Assembly: GCA_903821605.1 (NCBI GenBank)
Contig: CAIJLZ010000017.1
Location: forward strand, 1-64,000
Source of the DNA: an uncultured Sphingomonadales bacterium
GTDB taxonomy: Bacteria > Pseudomonadota > Alphaproteobacteria > Sphingomonadales > Sphingomonadaceae
Direction of reading: 5' to 3'
Length of the DNA stretch: 64,000 bases
The notes below the pieces were generated by a model, which ran no database searches, was not told the DNA's origin, and was given only the letters and a program-made list of their open reading frames with translations. A program made the translations under genes and the position numbers. Positions 26,081 through 34,415 of the stretch are shown here, one piece after another. Position 1 is the first letter of the stretch, and each line of letters begins with the position of its first letter.

Positions 26081-26668
26081 ATGTTTCACACCTCGATCCT
26101 GCCCGAACAAACCGCCAATGGCGATGTCGCCATGCTGCTTGATCAGTTGGCCCATTGCTCATCGCGGCCGCGCTATGCGTTCATGGTGCTTAATCTAATC
26201 GCCCAGGTCGCACGGTCGGATGGCAGCGCGGGGCCGGTGGTGGCAAGACAGGCCGGAGGCGTGATCCTGCTGCGCGACTGGCTATGCGATAGCCTCACCC
26301 CGATGGGACGCCGTGACCCGAAGCGCAAAGCGCTGGCACAACGCATCGTCGATGAACTGCGCGGCAAAAATGAACTGCCCGCCGATGAGGCGGCCGCCCT
26401 GATCCGGGTTGAGGATGAAATCCGCGAGCGGGTTCGCGCGTCGGGCAAGACCAATGTCAGTCGTGCTGTTTCGGAACTGGTCGGGGCTGGTTTGCTGCAA
26501 CGCCATTATCAGGGCTATCGCGTCGACCATCACAATCGCGGGGCGCAGCGTCAGGCCGTCTATACGCTGGTCGGGGCCGCACGCAGCCTATTGCCGGCCC
26601 GACCGGACAGCATGACGATACCGATCAAGGCCAAGCCGGTCGCGGCCCAATCCGAATTGCCATTCTGA
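26081..26668 (+). CDS. Conserved-looking hypothetical protein, winged-helix-like C-terminal half
   Basis: A 195-residue protein I cannot assign to a named family. The N-terminal half is helical (LLDQLAHCSSRPRYAFMVLNLIAQVARSDG, cited by its AHCSSRPRYAF core). The segment GKTNVSRAVSELVGAGLLQRHYQGYRV (around 142-168) has the helix-turn-helix and wing spacing of a winged-helix DNA-binding domain (NVSRAVSELVGAGLL as recognition helix). The C-terminus is basic and ends QSELPF. It is transcribed alone, convergent with the DUF429 gene, and has a perfect inverted repeat upstream. A transcriptional regulator or replication-linked DNA-binding role is possible. Confidence 0.7.
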   Translation: MFHTSILPEQTANGDVAMLLDQLAHCSSRPRYAFMVLNLIAQVARSDGSAGPVVARQAGGVILLRDWLCDSLTPMGRRDPKRKALAQRIVDELRGKNELPADEAAALIRVEDEIRERVRASGKTNVSRAVSELVGAGLLQRHYQGYRVDHHNRGAQRQAVYTLVGAARSLLPARPDSMTIPIKAKPVAAQSELPF

Positions 26669-26686
26669 ACGGCGGCTGGGCCGCTA

Positions 26687-27502
26687 CTAATGGACGTCAT
26701 CCAGCGGTGTCGGCACCCAGATCGCCGCGTCCCCTGCCCCATAGCCGCGCGCCTTGCCGTCAATCATGCAGGCCCCGATCCAGCCACAGATCACCGCATC
26801 CAACATATCCTCAAAGGCCTTACGATCCATCGCGCGCGTCTCTTCCGGCGGGATGGGGAGCAACTGGCAACACCCGCTGACGACCCCATCAAGCGCAGCC
26901 ACAATATGTGCCCATTGCCCCCGCAACGCGCTCCAACGCGCTACACCCGTCAGCTCCGGCCAATAAGAGGCGGCACGCGAAACCTTATAGGGTAGCCGCT
27001 TATCTGCACGCAGCAGCTCGACCAATGCGGGGTGCGGATACACTTCAGCCAAGCCGGGCAAGACAACCTGATCGATCAGCAGCCGATATCCCGCCTGCTC
27101 GGCAGCAGCGCGCAATTGGTCGCTGATCGGGCCGGGACGTTCGGCGCTCGGCGAATGCGTCCCGCAATGGCGCGCGCCATAGGCGCGGGATACGGCATTA
27201 TCCGCCTCGCGCCGGCCGATGATCGGCCCTTTTGCCAACGGCATGTCCATGGCGATCAGATCGGGGCGGACCCCCAGCCGCCGCTCGACCGCCGTGATCA
27301 AGGCGATGATGTCCGGCGCACAACCGCGCGGGCGGTCAGTCAGGCTGATGCCGTTCGACCACGCCAAGAAATGGTCATAAGAGGCGCAGGCCATCTCCAG
27401 CCGCCAGCCCTTGCCGTCATGGACTACGAGCGCAACGCCGCTTGGCTGGGTCGTGGTCCATGCCGCATCGATACCAAGTACCGCCCTCACCTGCCGCCCC
27501 AT
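26687..27502 (-). CDS. DUF429-family protein (predicted RNase H-like fold)
   Basis: A 271-residue protein with the N-terminal VLGIDAAWTTTQPSG motif (residues 8-22) and an internal IAMDMPLA segment (about 103-110), both typical of DUF429, a family predicted to have an RNase H-like nuclease fold with acidic metal ligands. The start at 27502 has a weak ribosome-binding site and lies one base from the stop of the upstream EEP-family gene, so the two are probably co-transcribed. Its role is unknown; it does not look related to the catabolic genes around it. Confidence 0.8.
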   Translation of the reverse strand: MGRQVRAVLGIDAAWTTTQPSGVALVVHDGKGWRLEMACASYDHFLAWSNGISLTDRPRGCAPDIIALITAVERRLGVRPDLIAMDMPLAKGPIIGRREADNAVSRAYGARHCGTHSPSAERPGPISDQLRAAAEQAGYRLLIDQVVLPGLAEVYPHPALVELLRADKRLPYKVSRAASYWPELTGVARWSALRGQWAHIVAALDGVVSGCCQLLPIPPEETRAMDRKAFEDMLDAVICGWIGACMIDGKARGYGAGDAAIWVPTPLDDVH

Positions 27503-27503
27503 T

Positions 27504-28211
27504 TCATTGTTCTACCGACCCCGCCAACCGCAGCCGAGCCCAGACCGGTAAATGATCCGATGCCCGCGCCGCATTGATGCTGTGATGGGTGCCGCTGGCG
27601 AGAATCTCGAATTCAGGACTGACCATGATCCGGTCCAGCCGGGCGACGGGCCGCTGCGCATGGAAGCTCGGGCCGGAATGGGCAATCGCAAAATGCTTGG
27701 CAAATTCCTTGAGGCAGCCGCCATGCGGATTCCACTCGTTCAGATCGCCCATCATCACGGTGGGCATCTCATCCTGCCGGGCCAGCTCATCAAGAATGAC
27801 CCGCGCCTGCCGCCGCCGATGCAGGCCGGAAATGTCGAGATGCATGCCCACGATCCGCAAGGGCCGGTGGTTGATCTCGACCTCCGCCACCACCGCACCG
27901 CGCGGTTCAAGGCAGGGCAAATGCAGAATGCGCTGGTCGATGATCCGGGCCGACCGACGCACCAGCAACGCATTGCCATGCCAGCCAAGGCTGCCGGGCC
28001 GGACATCGAACGGTACCGGTTTATACGTGGCATGTTCACCCAGCAGCGTGCCCGGCAAGGCGCTATGCCGCGCGCCGAAGCGGCGGTCGGCTTCCTGCAA
28101 CGCCACCACATCAGCGTCCAGTTCGCCCAGCACATCGAAGATACGCTCCGGCCTGCGCCGCCGATCCGTGCCGATCGCCTTGCGGATATTGTAACTCGCG
28201 ACAAGGATCAT
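27504..28211 (-). CDS. Endonuclease/exonuclease/phosphatase-family protein
   Basis: A 235-residue protein of the EEP fold. Signature elements in order are SYNIRKAIG (residues 6-14), VVALQEADRRFG with the metal-binding Glu (about 36-47), the MHLD segment (around 124-127), MMGDLNEWNPHGG (about 153-165) and the terminal SDHLPVWARL with the catalytic Asp-His pair. Members hydrolyse phosphodiesters in DNA, phospholipids or other small molecules; no signal peptide is visible, so it is probably cytoplasmic. It precedes the DUF429 gene. The 124-nt gap 28212-28335 separates it from the Rieske oxygenase gene and holds nothing I recognise. Confidence 0.88.
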   Translation of the reverse strand: MILVASYNIRKAIGTDRRRRPERIFDVLGELDADVVALQEADRRFGARHSALPGTLLGEHATYKPVPFDVRPGSLGWHGNALLVRRSARIIDQRILHLPCLEPRGAVVAEVEINHRPLRIVGMHLDISGLHRRRQARVILDELARQDEMPTVMMGDLNEWNPHGGCLKEFAKHFAIAHSGPSFHAQRPVARLDRIMVSPEFEILASGTHHSINAARASDHLPVWARLRLAGSVEQ

Positions 28212-28335
28212 GCGCTACGGAACCTTCCAGCCATGGCCCTATGATACATGAACGGCCAGCGCGATGGTAGGTTCATCCCTGTTCATCGCGTCCGCCCGCA
28301 TCACGCCCGATGTGGCGCGCGACGGGCGGTTCCGA

Positions 28336-29562
28336 TCAGGCGGTGATGAACGGGGTCAATAATTGCTCGACCCGCAATGCCGGCGGGATATTCTCAATAC
28401 CGATGCGGCGGTCAAATTCCTCGTGCATCCAATAGATGCGGCGTTCCTGATAGCAGAGCGTCATGCCGGTGAAGGCACCGGACTCGAGCGACTTTTGAAT
28501 GCCGGCGAGGAACTGGAAATCCTCCATCTGGATCTTGTCATAATTGGCGACAAACGTCTTCCAATATTCTGAATTTTCAGCCGTTTCATCTTCCGGTCCA
28601 GCACCGACAAAGATCAGTTCGCACTCGCATTTCCCCTTGGCCGTCGGCCAGAAAGTCACGAACGGAAAGCCCCCGGAATCGAATGGTGAAACGAAGTTCG
28701 GGAACACGCCATAGGCACAATTATTCTCGCGGAACACCGGCGGCACACCCGCAATGTCATAGCGTTCAAAATCTTCCGTGCCCCATGTACCGCCAGCCGC
28801 GCTATGCTTTTTCGGCAACGCCATACGGGTATGCCCGCCATTAAACATGGCAATCGCCGTACCCTTCCCATCCAACAGCGTCGCCACCGTCTGCGGGTGG
28901 ATCGCCTTGACGTGATAGGCTTCAAGAAAGGCGTCGAGCGCGGCCTTCCAGTTGCAGTTGATCTTGTAGCTCAGCCGCCCCTTGATCCGCAGATTGGCCA
29001 TATTCATCGGCGCAAGGTCATCGACCAACTGGCCCAGTTCTTCCTTGAGCGGGCGCGCATCGGGATCGAAATTGAGGAAGATCCAGCCATCCCAGATTTC
29101 GCAACGCACCGGCAACAGGCCATGCTGCGACTTGTCGAAATCGCCAAAATCATGTTCTTCCGGCACGCGCATCAGTCGGCCTTCAAGATCATAGCACCAG
29201 CTATGATAGCGGCAGACCAGCAGGTTGGCCTTACCCGATGTCTCGCCCACAATGGGCGCACCACGATGGCGGCAAGTATTGTGGAAGGCCCGCACCGTGC
29301 CATCTGCACCCCGCGTCATAATCACGGCCTTGCCGAGCCGTTCGAACAGCTTGTAATGGCCGCGTTCGGGCACTTCTTCCTCGCGCCCTGCAACCAGCCA
29401 GCTTCGCATCCACAGCCGATCCATTTCGAGCTGGTAGAATGCCTCGCTCGTATAACGACCGCCCGGAATTTGCGGCAGGGTGGGAAAACCCTCCGGGTAA
29501 AAATCGCGGTTCAGCTCATATTGGATCTGCTCGGCAATCGCGGCCGCGGCGGTCGGATTCAT
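28336..29562 (-). CDS. Rieske non-heme iron oxygenase, alpha subunit (copy 1)
   Basis: A 408-residue oxygenase starting at ATG 29562 after GAGGA with 8-nt spacing; an upstream in-frame extension has no such signal. The Rieske 2Fe-2S motif is CRHRG...CRYH with Cys97, His99, Cys117 and His120. The mononuclear iron site is DAFLEAYHVKAIH with His217 and His222. The bridging position that is Asp in naphthalene dioxygenase is Glu214 here, as in carnitine monooxygenase CntA. It is a clear paralog of the enzyme at 38021-39253. No beta-subunit or reductase gene is adjacent. It is divergent from a TetR gene, with a candidate operator between. Confidence 0.93.
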   Translation of the reverse strand: MNPTAAAAIAEQIQYELNRDFYPEGFPTLPQIPGGRYTSEAFYQLEMDRLWMRSWLVAGREEEVPERGHYKLFERLGKAVIMTRGADGTVRAFHNTCRHRGAPIVGETSGKANLLVCRYHSWCYDLEGRLMRVPEEHDFGDFDKSQHGLLPVRCEIWDGWIFLNFDPDARPLKEELGQLVDDLAPMNMANLRIKGRLSYKINCNWKAALDAFLEAYHVKAIHPQTVATLLDGKGTAIAMFNGGHTRMALPKKHSAAGGTWGTEDFERYDIAGVPPVFRENNCAYGVFPNFVSPFDSGGFPFVTFWPTAKGKCECELIFVGAGPEDETAENSEYWKTFVANYDKIQMEDFQFLAGIQKSLESGAFTGMTLCYQERRIYWMHEEFDRRIGIENIPPALRVEQLLTPFITA

Positions 29563-29629
29563 GAAAAGGTTCCTCGGATAGTTCTTTTGCGCGGGACGCT
29601 GCCGCACGGGGCGAAGCGAGTCAATAGAT

Positions 29630-29647
29630 GTTGCATAACTCTGCAAC
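29630..29647. promoter_or_regulatory. Candidate operator GTTGCA-TAACTC-TGCAAC
   Basis: A perfect 6-bp inverted repeat with a 6-nt spacer, centred in the divergent region between the Rieske gene (start 29562) and the TetR gene (start 29736). Size and symmetry fit a TetR-family operator. Binding is inferred. Confidence 0.5.
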
Positions 29648-29735
29648 TTCATACCAGCCTAGCCATCGCCAAGGTTGACGCCGCGCGCCAAAGCGGGCCA
29701 AAGCCTTGTTCCATGCTCATGCCTCGGAAACCACG

Positions 29736-30407
29736 ATGACCGCCACCGCCGCAGCCATAGCCATAGCACCGAGACGCCCCTATTCCCGGACGTTCGATGA
29801 ACGCCGCGAACGCGTGCTGGCCGAGGCATGGCAACTGATTGCCGAGCGCGAGGGGGACAGTTTCAGCATCGCAGAGTTGAGCGAACGCTCCGGCGTGTCG
29901 GCGCGGACGATCTACAATGCGTTCGGGGATCGTGACGGCGTCGTCGCCAAATCCGTAGCCGCGCATTATCGCGCCCTGTTTCCCGAACCGCTCAACGAGG
30001 ATATCGAACCGCGCGATCTATGCGCCGCACTGGCGATGATCGATGAGGTGGTCGCGGAAATCTCCAAAGTCCCTGGCTGGTCCCGCACCGGGGCGATGAT
30101 GTATTTCGCGCCGCGCACCAGTGCCACCATCACCGACTCCCTGCGCGCCATGCCGCTCGCGATCCTGAACGCCTGGCTCGCCTCTCCCGAGGCCGATGCA
30201 GATCGACTGGCGCTCGTGCGGCGCGACGAGCTTGAACGCAGCTACGCCAATGGCCAATGGGGCCTGACAAATGACTGGGCCGCCGGGCGGATCACTGAGG
30301 CGGAACTTGCGCGCAACATGAAGCTAGGGCTGATCATTGTCGTGCTCGCCTTGGGCACCCCCGGCGCACAGGTCGAGGCAAGCCGGATCGCCGCGACCCT
30401 CCGCTAA
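29736..30407 (+). CDS. TetR-family regulator (paralog A)
   Basis: A 223-residue regulator, start taken at ATG 29736; an in-frame TTG at 29706 is less likely. The DNA-binding domain contains FSIAELSERSGVSARTIYNAFGDRDGVVAKSVAAHY (its core SGVSARTIYNAF marks the recognition helix). It is strikingly similar to the regulator at 30429-31148, including the following ISxVPxWS/FS segment, so the two are recent paralogs arranged tail to tail with only about 20 nt between stops. It is divergent from the first Rieske oxygenase gene and presumably controls it through the repeat at 29630-29647. Confidence 0.9.
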   Translation: MTATAAAIAIAPRRPYSRTFDERRERVLAEAWQLIAEREGDSFSIAELSERSGVSARTIYNAFGDRDGVVAKSVAAHYRALFPEPLNEDIEPRDLCAALAMIDEVVAEISKVPGWSRTGAMMYFAPRTSATITDSLRAMPLAILNAWLASPEADADRLALVRRDELERSYANGQWGLTNDWAAGRITEAELARNMKLGLIIVVLALGTPGAQVEASRIAATLR

Positions 30408-30428
30408 ACAGCACTGAGGCCAATATCC

Positions 30429-31148
30429 TCATGCATCAATCTCGCCGTTCAGTCGCTTCGCCGCCGCGCGGCCGGTGCGGTTGCCAAAGCCCAGCGCGAC
30501 GGCGATCATGTGTTTTTGCATTTCGCTCACCAGTTCGGCATCGTCGATGCGCCCCGCGACCCAATCATTGACCGACCCCCATTGCAGATTGGCAAAGCTG
30601 CGTTCCAACGCCTCGCGGCCAAATTGCTGGATCAGCTTGCGGTCCGCCTCGTCCGACCGGATCCATGATTTCAGCGTGGAGATTGGCAGGCGGCGGAGCG
30701 TTTCCACTAAGCGCGAACTTGTGCGCGTTGCATAATATAGCCGGGCCGCCGTCGCTGAAAAGGCGGGGACGCTGCTGATTTCCCGCGCGACGCGAACCAT
30801 CATCGCGACCACCTCATCCAAGGTCCGGCTATCGCCTGCACCGGGGCCGATGCCCTCAAACAGCGAATGATAATGGGTGGCGACCGCTTCCGCGATCAGG
30901 CTGTCCTTATCGGTGAAGCCATTATAGATCGTCCGCAGCGCCACACCGCAACGCTCGCTAAGATCGGACAGCTTGAACTGGTCGCTGCCATATTCCGCAA
31001 TCAACTCCCATGTGGTGGCCAAAATCTCCTGCCGCCGCCGCTCCATATGCCGCCCATAAGCGGCACGATGCCGGGGGCGCAGGGCGATGACCTGCGCCCC
31101 GGGCACAGCCGGTTGAACCGGGCGGGAAGCGTGGCGGTCGTTGGACAT
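30429..31148 (-). CDS. TetR-family regulator (paralog B)
   Basis: This protein is about 239 residues from ATG 31148, which lies 8 nt after the P450 stop codon; a longer frame to 31187 overlaps the P450 and is not favoured. The helix-turn-helix has the core LSERCGVALRTIYNGFTDKD, nearly matching paralog A at 29736-30407. It follows the CYP101-like P450 and ferredoxin genes on the same strand and is probably co-transcribed with them, giving feedback control. Two similar regulators in one locus could recognise similar operators and different effectors. Confidence 0.9.
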   Translation of the reverse strand: MSNDRHASRPVQPAVPGAQVIALRPRHRAAYGRHMERRRQEILATTWELIAEYGSDQFKLSDLSERCGVALRTIYNGFTDKDSLIAEAVATHYHSLFEGIGPGAGDSRTLDEVVAMMVRVAREISSVPAFSATAARLYYATRTSSRLVETLRRLPISTLKSWIRSDEADRKLIQQFGREALERSFANLQWGSVNDWVAGRIDDAELVSEMQKHMIAVALGFGNRTGRAAAKRLNGEIDA

Positions 31149-31156
31149 TCCGATGC

Positions 31157-32395
31157 TTACACCGCGCGCGTGGTCGCCGGGTCCCAAACCAGCGGCACCG
31201 CATTCACCGTGGCCGCGATTCCGCCCATCACCCGCACATCTGCACCCGCCGCCAGCTCAAACACCGGGATGCGCTTAAGCCATTCCTCGATCGAAATGCT
31301 GATCTCGGTCCGCGCAAGATGCGCACCCGGGCATTTATGGGGGCCGGTGCCAAAGCTGACATGCCGGGCGCCAACCCGGTCGAAATCGACCTTCATCGGA
31401 TCGGGATTGACCGTGGGATCAAGCCCGCCGAGTACGGTGGCGGTCACGATCATCTCGCCCTTTTTCAACTGCGCGCCGTGATATTCCATATCCGTCACAA
31501 CTTCCCGACCAATGGTGACAATCGGAAAGCGCCGCACCAATTCCTCAATCGCGGTCGGTATCAGGTCGGGATCTTCAACCAGACGCTGGCGATGCGCTGG
31601 GTTTTGCGCAAGGAACAGGAAGGTGAAACCCAGGAAATTGACCACCGTGTCGAGCCCGGCAATCAGCACCTGCAAGGCGAGTTGCAACGCTTCCACATCG
31701 CTCAACGCCCGATCCCCGATCTTGCCGTTGACGATACGGCTGAGCATATCGTCGCCGTCCTTGCCTTTGCGGGCATCAAGGAAGGGCTGGAGATAAGCCG
31801 CGATCCGGGCCAGCGCATCGGCCATGCTGATCGTGCCATCTGCCCGCGTTGTCGCGTCGGACCATGTCTTGAGCTGCTGCGAATCCTCCAGCGGCAGGCC
31901 GAACATGGTCATGAACACCTTGATCGGCAGGATTTCTGCATAAGCGGTGGTGAAGTTGCATTGGCCATCAAGCCGCACCGCTTCGACCAGTCCGGCGGCA
32001 ACGTCACGGATCTGCGCCTCGATCCCGCCCACCGCGCGCGGCGAAAAACTGCTGTTTAACAGGCTGCGATACGGGCGATGTTCTGGCGGATCGAGCGTCG
32101 TCGGAATGAGATTATGCTGCTCGCCTGCCGATTTGGGCAGGAGGATGACACGGCTCGAAAAGCGGGTGTGATCGGCGAACACCTCATCGATCAGGTCGTT
32201 GCGCGTGACGATCCAATGACCCTCGTTGCGCGGCGTCCAGACCACGTCCGGCACGCCTTGCGCATGGAGCAACTGCCAGCCTTCATAAAAGCTCTTGCCC
32301 TCGCCGGGAGGTGCATAAATGTCGAAATCGACGAATTGATCCGGCTTCACATGGGCCGGGCGCGCCGACCCCGTCGCTTCCATCACGTCTTGCAT
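31157..32395 (-). CDS. Cytochrome P450, CYP101-like
   Basis: A 412-residue P450 after an AGAGGAGAGG ribosome-binding site. It shares the P450cam-type I-helix LIAGLDTVVNFLGF with the enzyme at 18922-20178. The heme loop is FGTGPHKCPGAHLAR with Cys355; the K-helix is EELVRRF; the C-terminus NAVPLVWDPATTRAV also fits CYP101. The gene lies 42 nt after the 2Fe-2S ferredoxin gene, its likely electron donor, so this is a class I bacterial P450 system lacking only a local ferredoxin reductase. By family it would hydroxylate a terpenoid- or norisoprenoid-like ring; the actual substrate is unknown. Confidence 0.95.
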   Translation of the reverse strand: MQDVMEATGSARPAHVKPDQFVDFDIYAPPGEGKSFYEGWQLLHAQGVPDVVWTPRNEGHWIVTRNDLIDEVFADHTRFSSRVILLPKSAGEQHNLIPTTLDPPEHRPYRSLLNSSFSPRAVGGIEAQIRDVAAGLVEAVRLDGQCNFTTAYAEILPIKVFMTMFGLPLEDSQQLKTWSDATTRADGTISMADALARIAAYLQPFLDARKGKDGDDMLSRIVNGKIGDRALSDVEALQLALQVLIAGLDTVVNFLGFTFLFLAQNPAHRQRLVEDPDLIPTAIEELVRRFPIVTIGREVVTDMEYHGAQLKKGEMIVTATVLGGLDPTVNPDPMKVDFDRVGARHVSFGTGPHKCPGAHLARTEISISIEEWLKRIPVFELAAGADVRVMGGIAATVNAVPLVWDPATTRAV

Positions 32396-32437
32396 CGCAC
32401 CTCTCCTCTTTTGATCTTTTCGCGTGTTCGTGGTCCC

Positions 32438-32755
32438 TCAGACCACCGGCAGACCTACCACCAAGCCGTCCATCCGGTCCGTCAACTTGATCTGGCAACT
32501 CAGTCGCGATCCCGGTTGACGATGCGGCACGATCTCCAGCAATTCGTCTTCCATGGTTGACGGCACACCCGTCAGTTCACGCCATGATTCAGGAATATAG
32601 ACATGGCATGTGGCACAGGAGATGCCCCCGCCACATTCGGCCGCGATCTCTTCAATGCCACCCCGCACCGCGGCTTCCATCAGGGTCAGACCACCGGCGA
32701 CATCCACCACTTGGGTTGCGCCCGATGCCGATTGGAAATTGATCTTCAAGGACAT
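32438..32755 (-). CDS. 2Fe-2S ferredoxin, putidaredoxin/adrenodoxin type
   Basis: A 105-residue ferredoxin from ATG 32755, preceded closely by GGAG; an in-frame ATG at 32782 lacks a ribosome-binding site. The cluster ligands are Cys41, Cys47 and Cys50 in CGGGISCATC and Cys87 in RLSCQ, the C-x5-C-x2-C...C pattern of vertebrate-type ferredoxins. It precedes the CYP101-like P450 on the same transcript and probably reduces it. As the only ferredoxin in the window, it may also serve the two P450s at 17621-20178 and possibly the Rieske oxygenases. No ferredoxin reductase is encoded here. Confidence 0.94.
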   Translation of the reverse strand: MSLKINFQSASGATQVVDVAGGLTLMEAAVRGGIEEIAAECGGGISCATCHVYIPESWRELTGVPSTMEDELLEIVPHRQPGSRLSCQIKLTDRMDGLVVGLPVV

Positions 32756-33024
32756 GCTCTCCGCTCTTGTGATGATCCGCACCGACTGATCGTCGGTCTC
32801 TTGTCATCCGTTCCAGCCCTCACCTGCCTAGCATGGCGCACCATGATGAACGGGTGATTCCGGGTCACTGTTGCTGAGCGACAAAAATAACCGAACCCTT
32901 ACTTGATGCAATGTTTTTCTCTTTCACCGCTGCGCGATGGAAAGCGGTATTCGGCAGAAACGATCATATGTACGCGTTCAATTCAAATCGAGCTATGGAT
33001 CATAAGATTTTGTATAAACGTATA

Positions 33025-33035
33025 TATAATGATAG
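33025..33035 (+). promoter_or_regulatory. Candidate promoter core TATAATGATAG
   Basis: A consensus -10 hexamer TATAAT at 33025-33030 in an AT-rich block. The same 11-mer occurs at 37983-37993, upstream of the second Rieske gene. A good -35 box is not evident, which fits an activator- or repressor-controlled promoter. Confidence 0.4.
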
Positions 33036-33080
33036 ATGAGGTCGCACATACTGCACCCGTCAAGCACGACATGGGCGGTG

Positions 33081-33149
33081 GTTGCGCTGCACAGTCATGG
33101 CGTATTTTTTGCACTCATGTGCAGCAACTTGACAGACAAGTGCCTGCAC
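33081..33149 (+). promoter_or_regulatory. Two mutually exclusive hairpins in the VOC gene leader
   Basis: Arm GTTGCGCTGCACA (33081-33093) pairs with TGTGCAGCAAC (33118-33128), 11 bp with a 2-nt bulge. The same second arm, extended (33119-33131), also pairs with 33137-33149, 11 of 13 bp with a 5-nt loop. Only one can form at a time, an architecture typical of attenuators and riboswitches. I do not recognise a known class. Confidence 0.4.
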
Positions 33150-33312
33150 GAACATGATCTGTATCTTGTCGCCGCCCGGCCACCCCATAAGCATGGCCCG
33201 CGACAAGGCGAGGAGATGTTGCCATGATCGACAAACCAAGGGCCCGCGCTGCGGCCTGCGGTCTGGCCTTTATCTCCCGCACATGTTTGATGATCCATAT
33301 GGAGAAATGCTG

Positions 33313-33837
33313 ATGTCGCCCCTGCCCTTTCCGGTTCGCCAGATTGCCTATGCCGTCAATGATGTGCGGGCGGCAGCGCAGCGCCATCATGAGTTGTTCG
33401 GCTCGGGTCCATTCTTTGTGATGGAACATATTCCGTTGCGCCGCGCGCTGCATCGCGGTGCAGAGGCGCCGTTCGATCACAGCTCCGCCTATGGCCAATG
33501 GGGTGAGGTGATGGTCGAAATGATGCACCAGCATAATGAAGGCCCCTCGGCCGTGCGCGACATGTACGCGCCGGGTAAGGAGGGCTTCCACCATGTCGCC
33601 CTAATCGTCGATGACCTCGCTGCCGCACGCGCGCATTTTGCGGCGCAGGGATTGGAAGAGGCGCTTTACGCCGAAATGGAAGACGGCTTCCAATTTGTGA
33701 TGGTCGACGCCACCAAAGATCATGGCCATATGATCGAACTCTATGAAGGCGTGCCGTCGCTCACCGGCTTTTATGACTATGTGCGCAAGGTCGCGGGCGA
33801 TTTTTCGCGCGGGGTGGTGCGCACTGTCGGCGGCTGA
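33313..33837 (+). CDS. VOC-family (glyoxalase-fold) protein, copy 1
   Basis: A 174-residue protein with start ATG 33313, eight bases after GGAG; several upstream in-frame starts lack a ribosome-binding site. Two beta-alpha-beta-beta-beta units are visible: IAYAVNDVRAAAQRHHELFGSGPFFV (first unit, core FGSGPFF at about residues 29-35) and GFHHVALIVDDLAAARAHF (second unit). GFHHVA supplies a likely metal-ligand His. It is paralogous to the VOC protein at 40774-41337 (shared RDMY...EGFHHVA segment). Such enzymes include methylmalonyl-CoA epimerase-like isomerases and ring-cleavage relatives. It heads a set of SnoaL, two SDRs and TetR. Confidence 0.87.
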   Translation: MSPLPFPVRQIAYAVNDVRAAAQRHHELFGSGPFFVMEHIPLRRALHRGAEAPFDHSSAYGQWGEVMVEMMHQHNEGPSAVRDMYAPGKEGFHHVALIVDDLAAARAHFAAQGLEEALYAEMEDGFQFVMVDATKDHGHMIELYEGVPSLTGFYDYVRKVAGDFSRGVVRTVGG

Positions 33838-33905
33838 AGCCGCACCTTGGCACATACTCCTTCAATCAAAAATCAGCCGGCCGACAACAGGATGAGGATC
33901 AGCAC

Positions 33906-34307
33906 ATGAATTTCAGCGGCACCGTGGAAGATCAACTCGCCATTCGCAGCCTGATTGAGGCCTATGGCGATGCCGTCGCTCAAAATGATCCCAAGGCATG
34001 GGGTGACACATGGGCAGATGACGCGGAATGGGTCATTCTTGACCAGACGCTGAAGGGCCGCGACGCGATTGTCGGCTTTTGGCAATCGTTGATGGGCGGG
34101 TTCGAATTTACCGCCTTCAACATGAGCGTCGGCCAATTGCTGGTGAATGGCGATAGCGCCACGATGCGCGTCTATGTCAGCGAAGAATTATGGGGCAAAG
34201 ATGGCAGCCTGACCCGTATCAAGGGCCGCTATGATGACCGCTTGATCCGCACCGCGCACGGCTGGTGCTTCGCCAGCCGCATTTATACTGTCCTCAAGAT
34301 GTTCTGA
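33906..34307 (+). CDS. SnoaL-like / NTF2-family protein
   Basis: A 133-residue protein after a GAGG site. The N-terminal EDQLAIRSLIEAYGDAVAQNDPKAWGDTWADDAEW (core IRSLIEAYGDAV) closely follows that of the protein at 17019-17489, indicating a duplication. The rest has the alternating strands of the cone-shaped NTF2 fold (MRVYVSEELW, RIKGRYDDRLIRT). Family members dehydrate, isomerise or hydrate cyclic ketones; small oxygenase beta subunits share the fold, so a partner role to a Rieske alpha subunit cannot be excluded. It lies between the VOC and SDR genes on one strand. Confidence 0.85.
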   Translation: MNFSGTVEDQLAIRSLIEAYGDAVAQNDPKAWGDTWADDAEWVILDQTLKGRDAIVGFWQSLMGGFEFTAFNMSVGQLLVNGDSATMRVYVSEELWGKDGSLTRIKGRYDDRLIRTAHGWCFASRIYTVLKMF

Positions 34308-34415
34308 CCTCGTCTCGCCCGCCTCCCAACACGGCGAGAATCCGCTTGAAGCTGCATCAGCATTTTTATACAACAGATGCACAATAAAGCATCAAGCGGA
34401 TGAGGAGAGACACTG

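Larger units (their letters stand above)
32756..33312. other. Long divergent intergenic region, ferredoxin / VOC gene
   Basis: This 557-nt region has no convincing gene. From left to right it holds the ferredoxin promoter side, an AT-rich block (about 32935-33040) with a TATAAT core at 33025, and then the overlapping hairpins at 33081-33149. Open frames cross it but have neither ribosome-binding sites nor protein-like composition. If transcription starts near 33040, the VOC gene would have a leader of about 270 nt. Confidence 0.5.

Noticed and set aside
33154-33312. In-frame N-terminal extension of the VOC protein
   Set aside because: The extension lacks a ribosome-binding site and is Cys/Arg-rich and unlike the VOC fold; ATG 33313 with GGAG is better.
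32756-33312. Known riboswitch (TPP, cobalamin, SAM, FMN) in the long leader
   Set aside because: None of the conserved core boxes of these classes is visible, so only the generic competing hairpins are reported.
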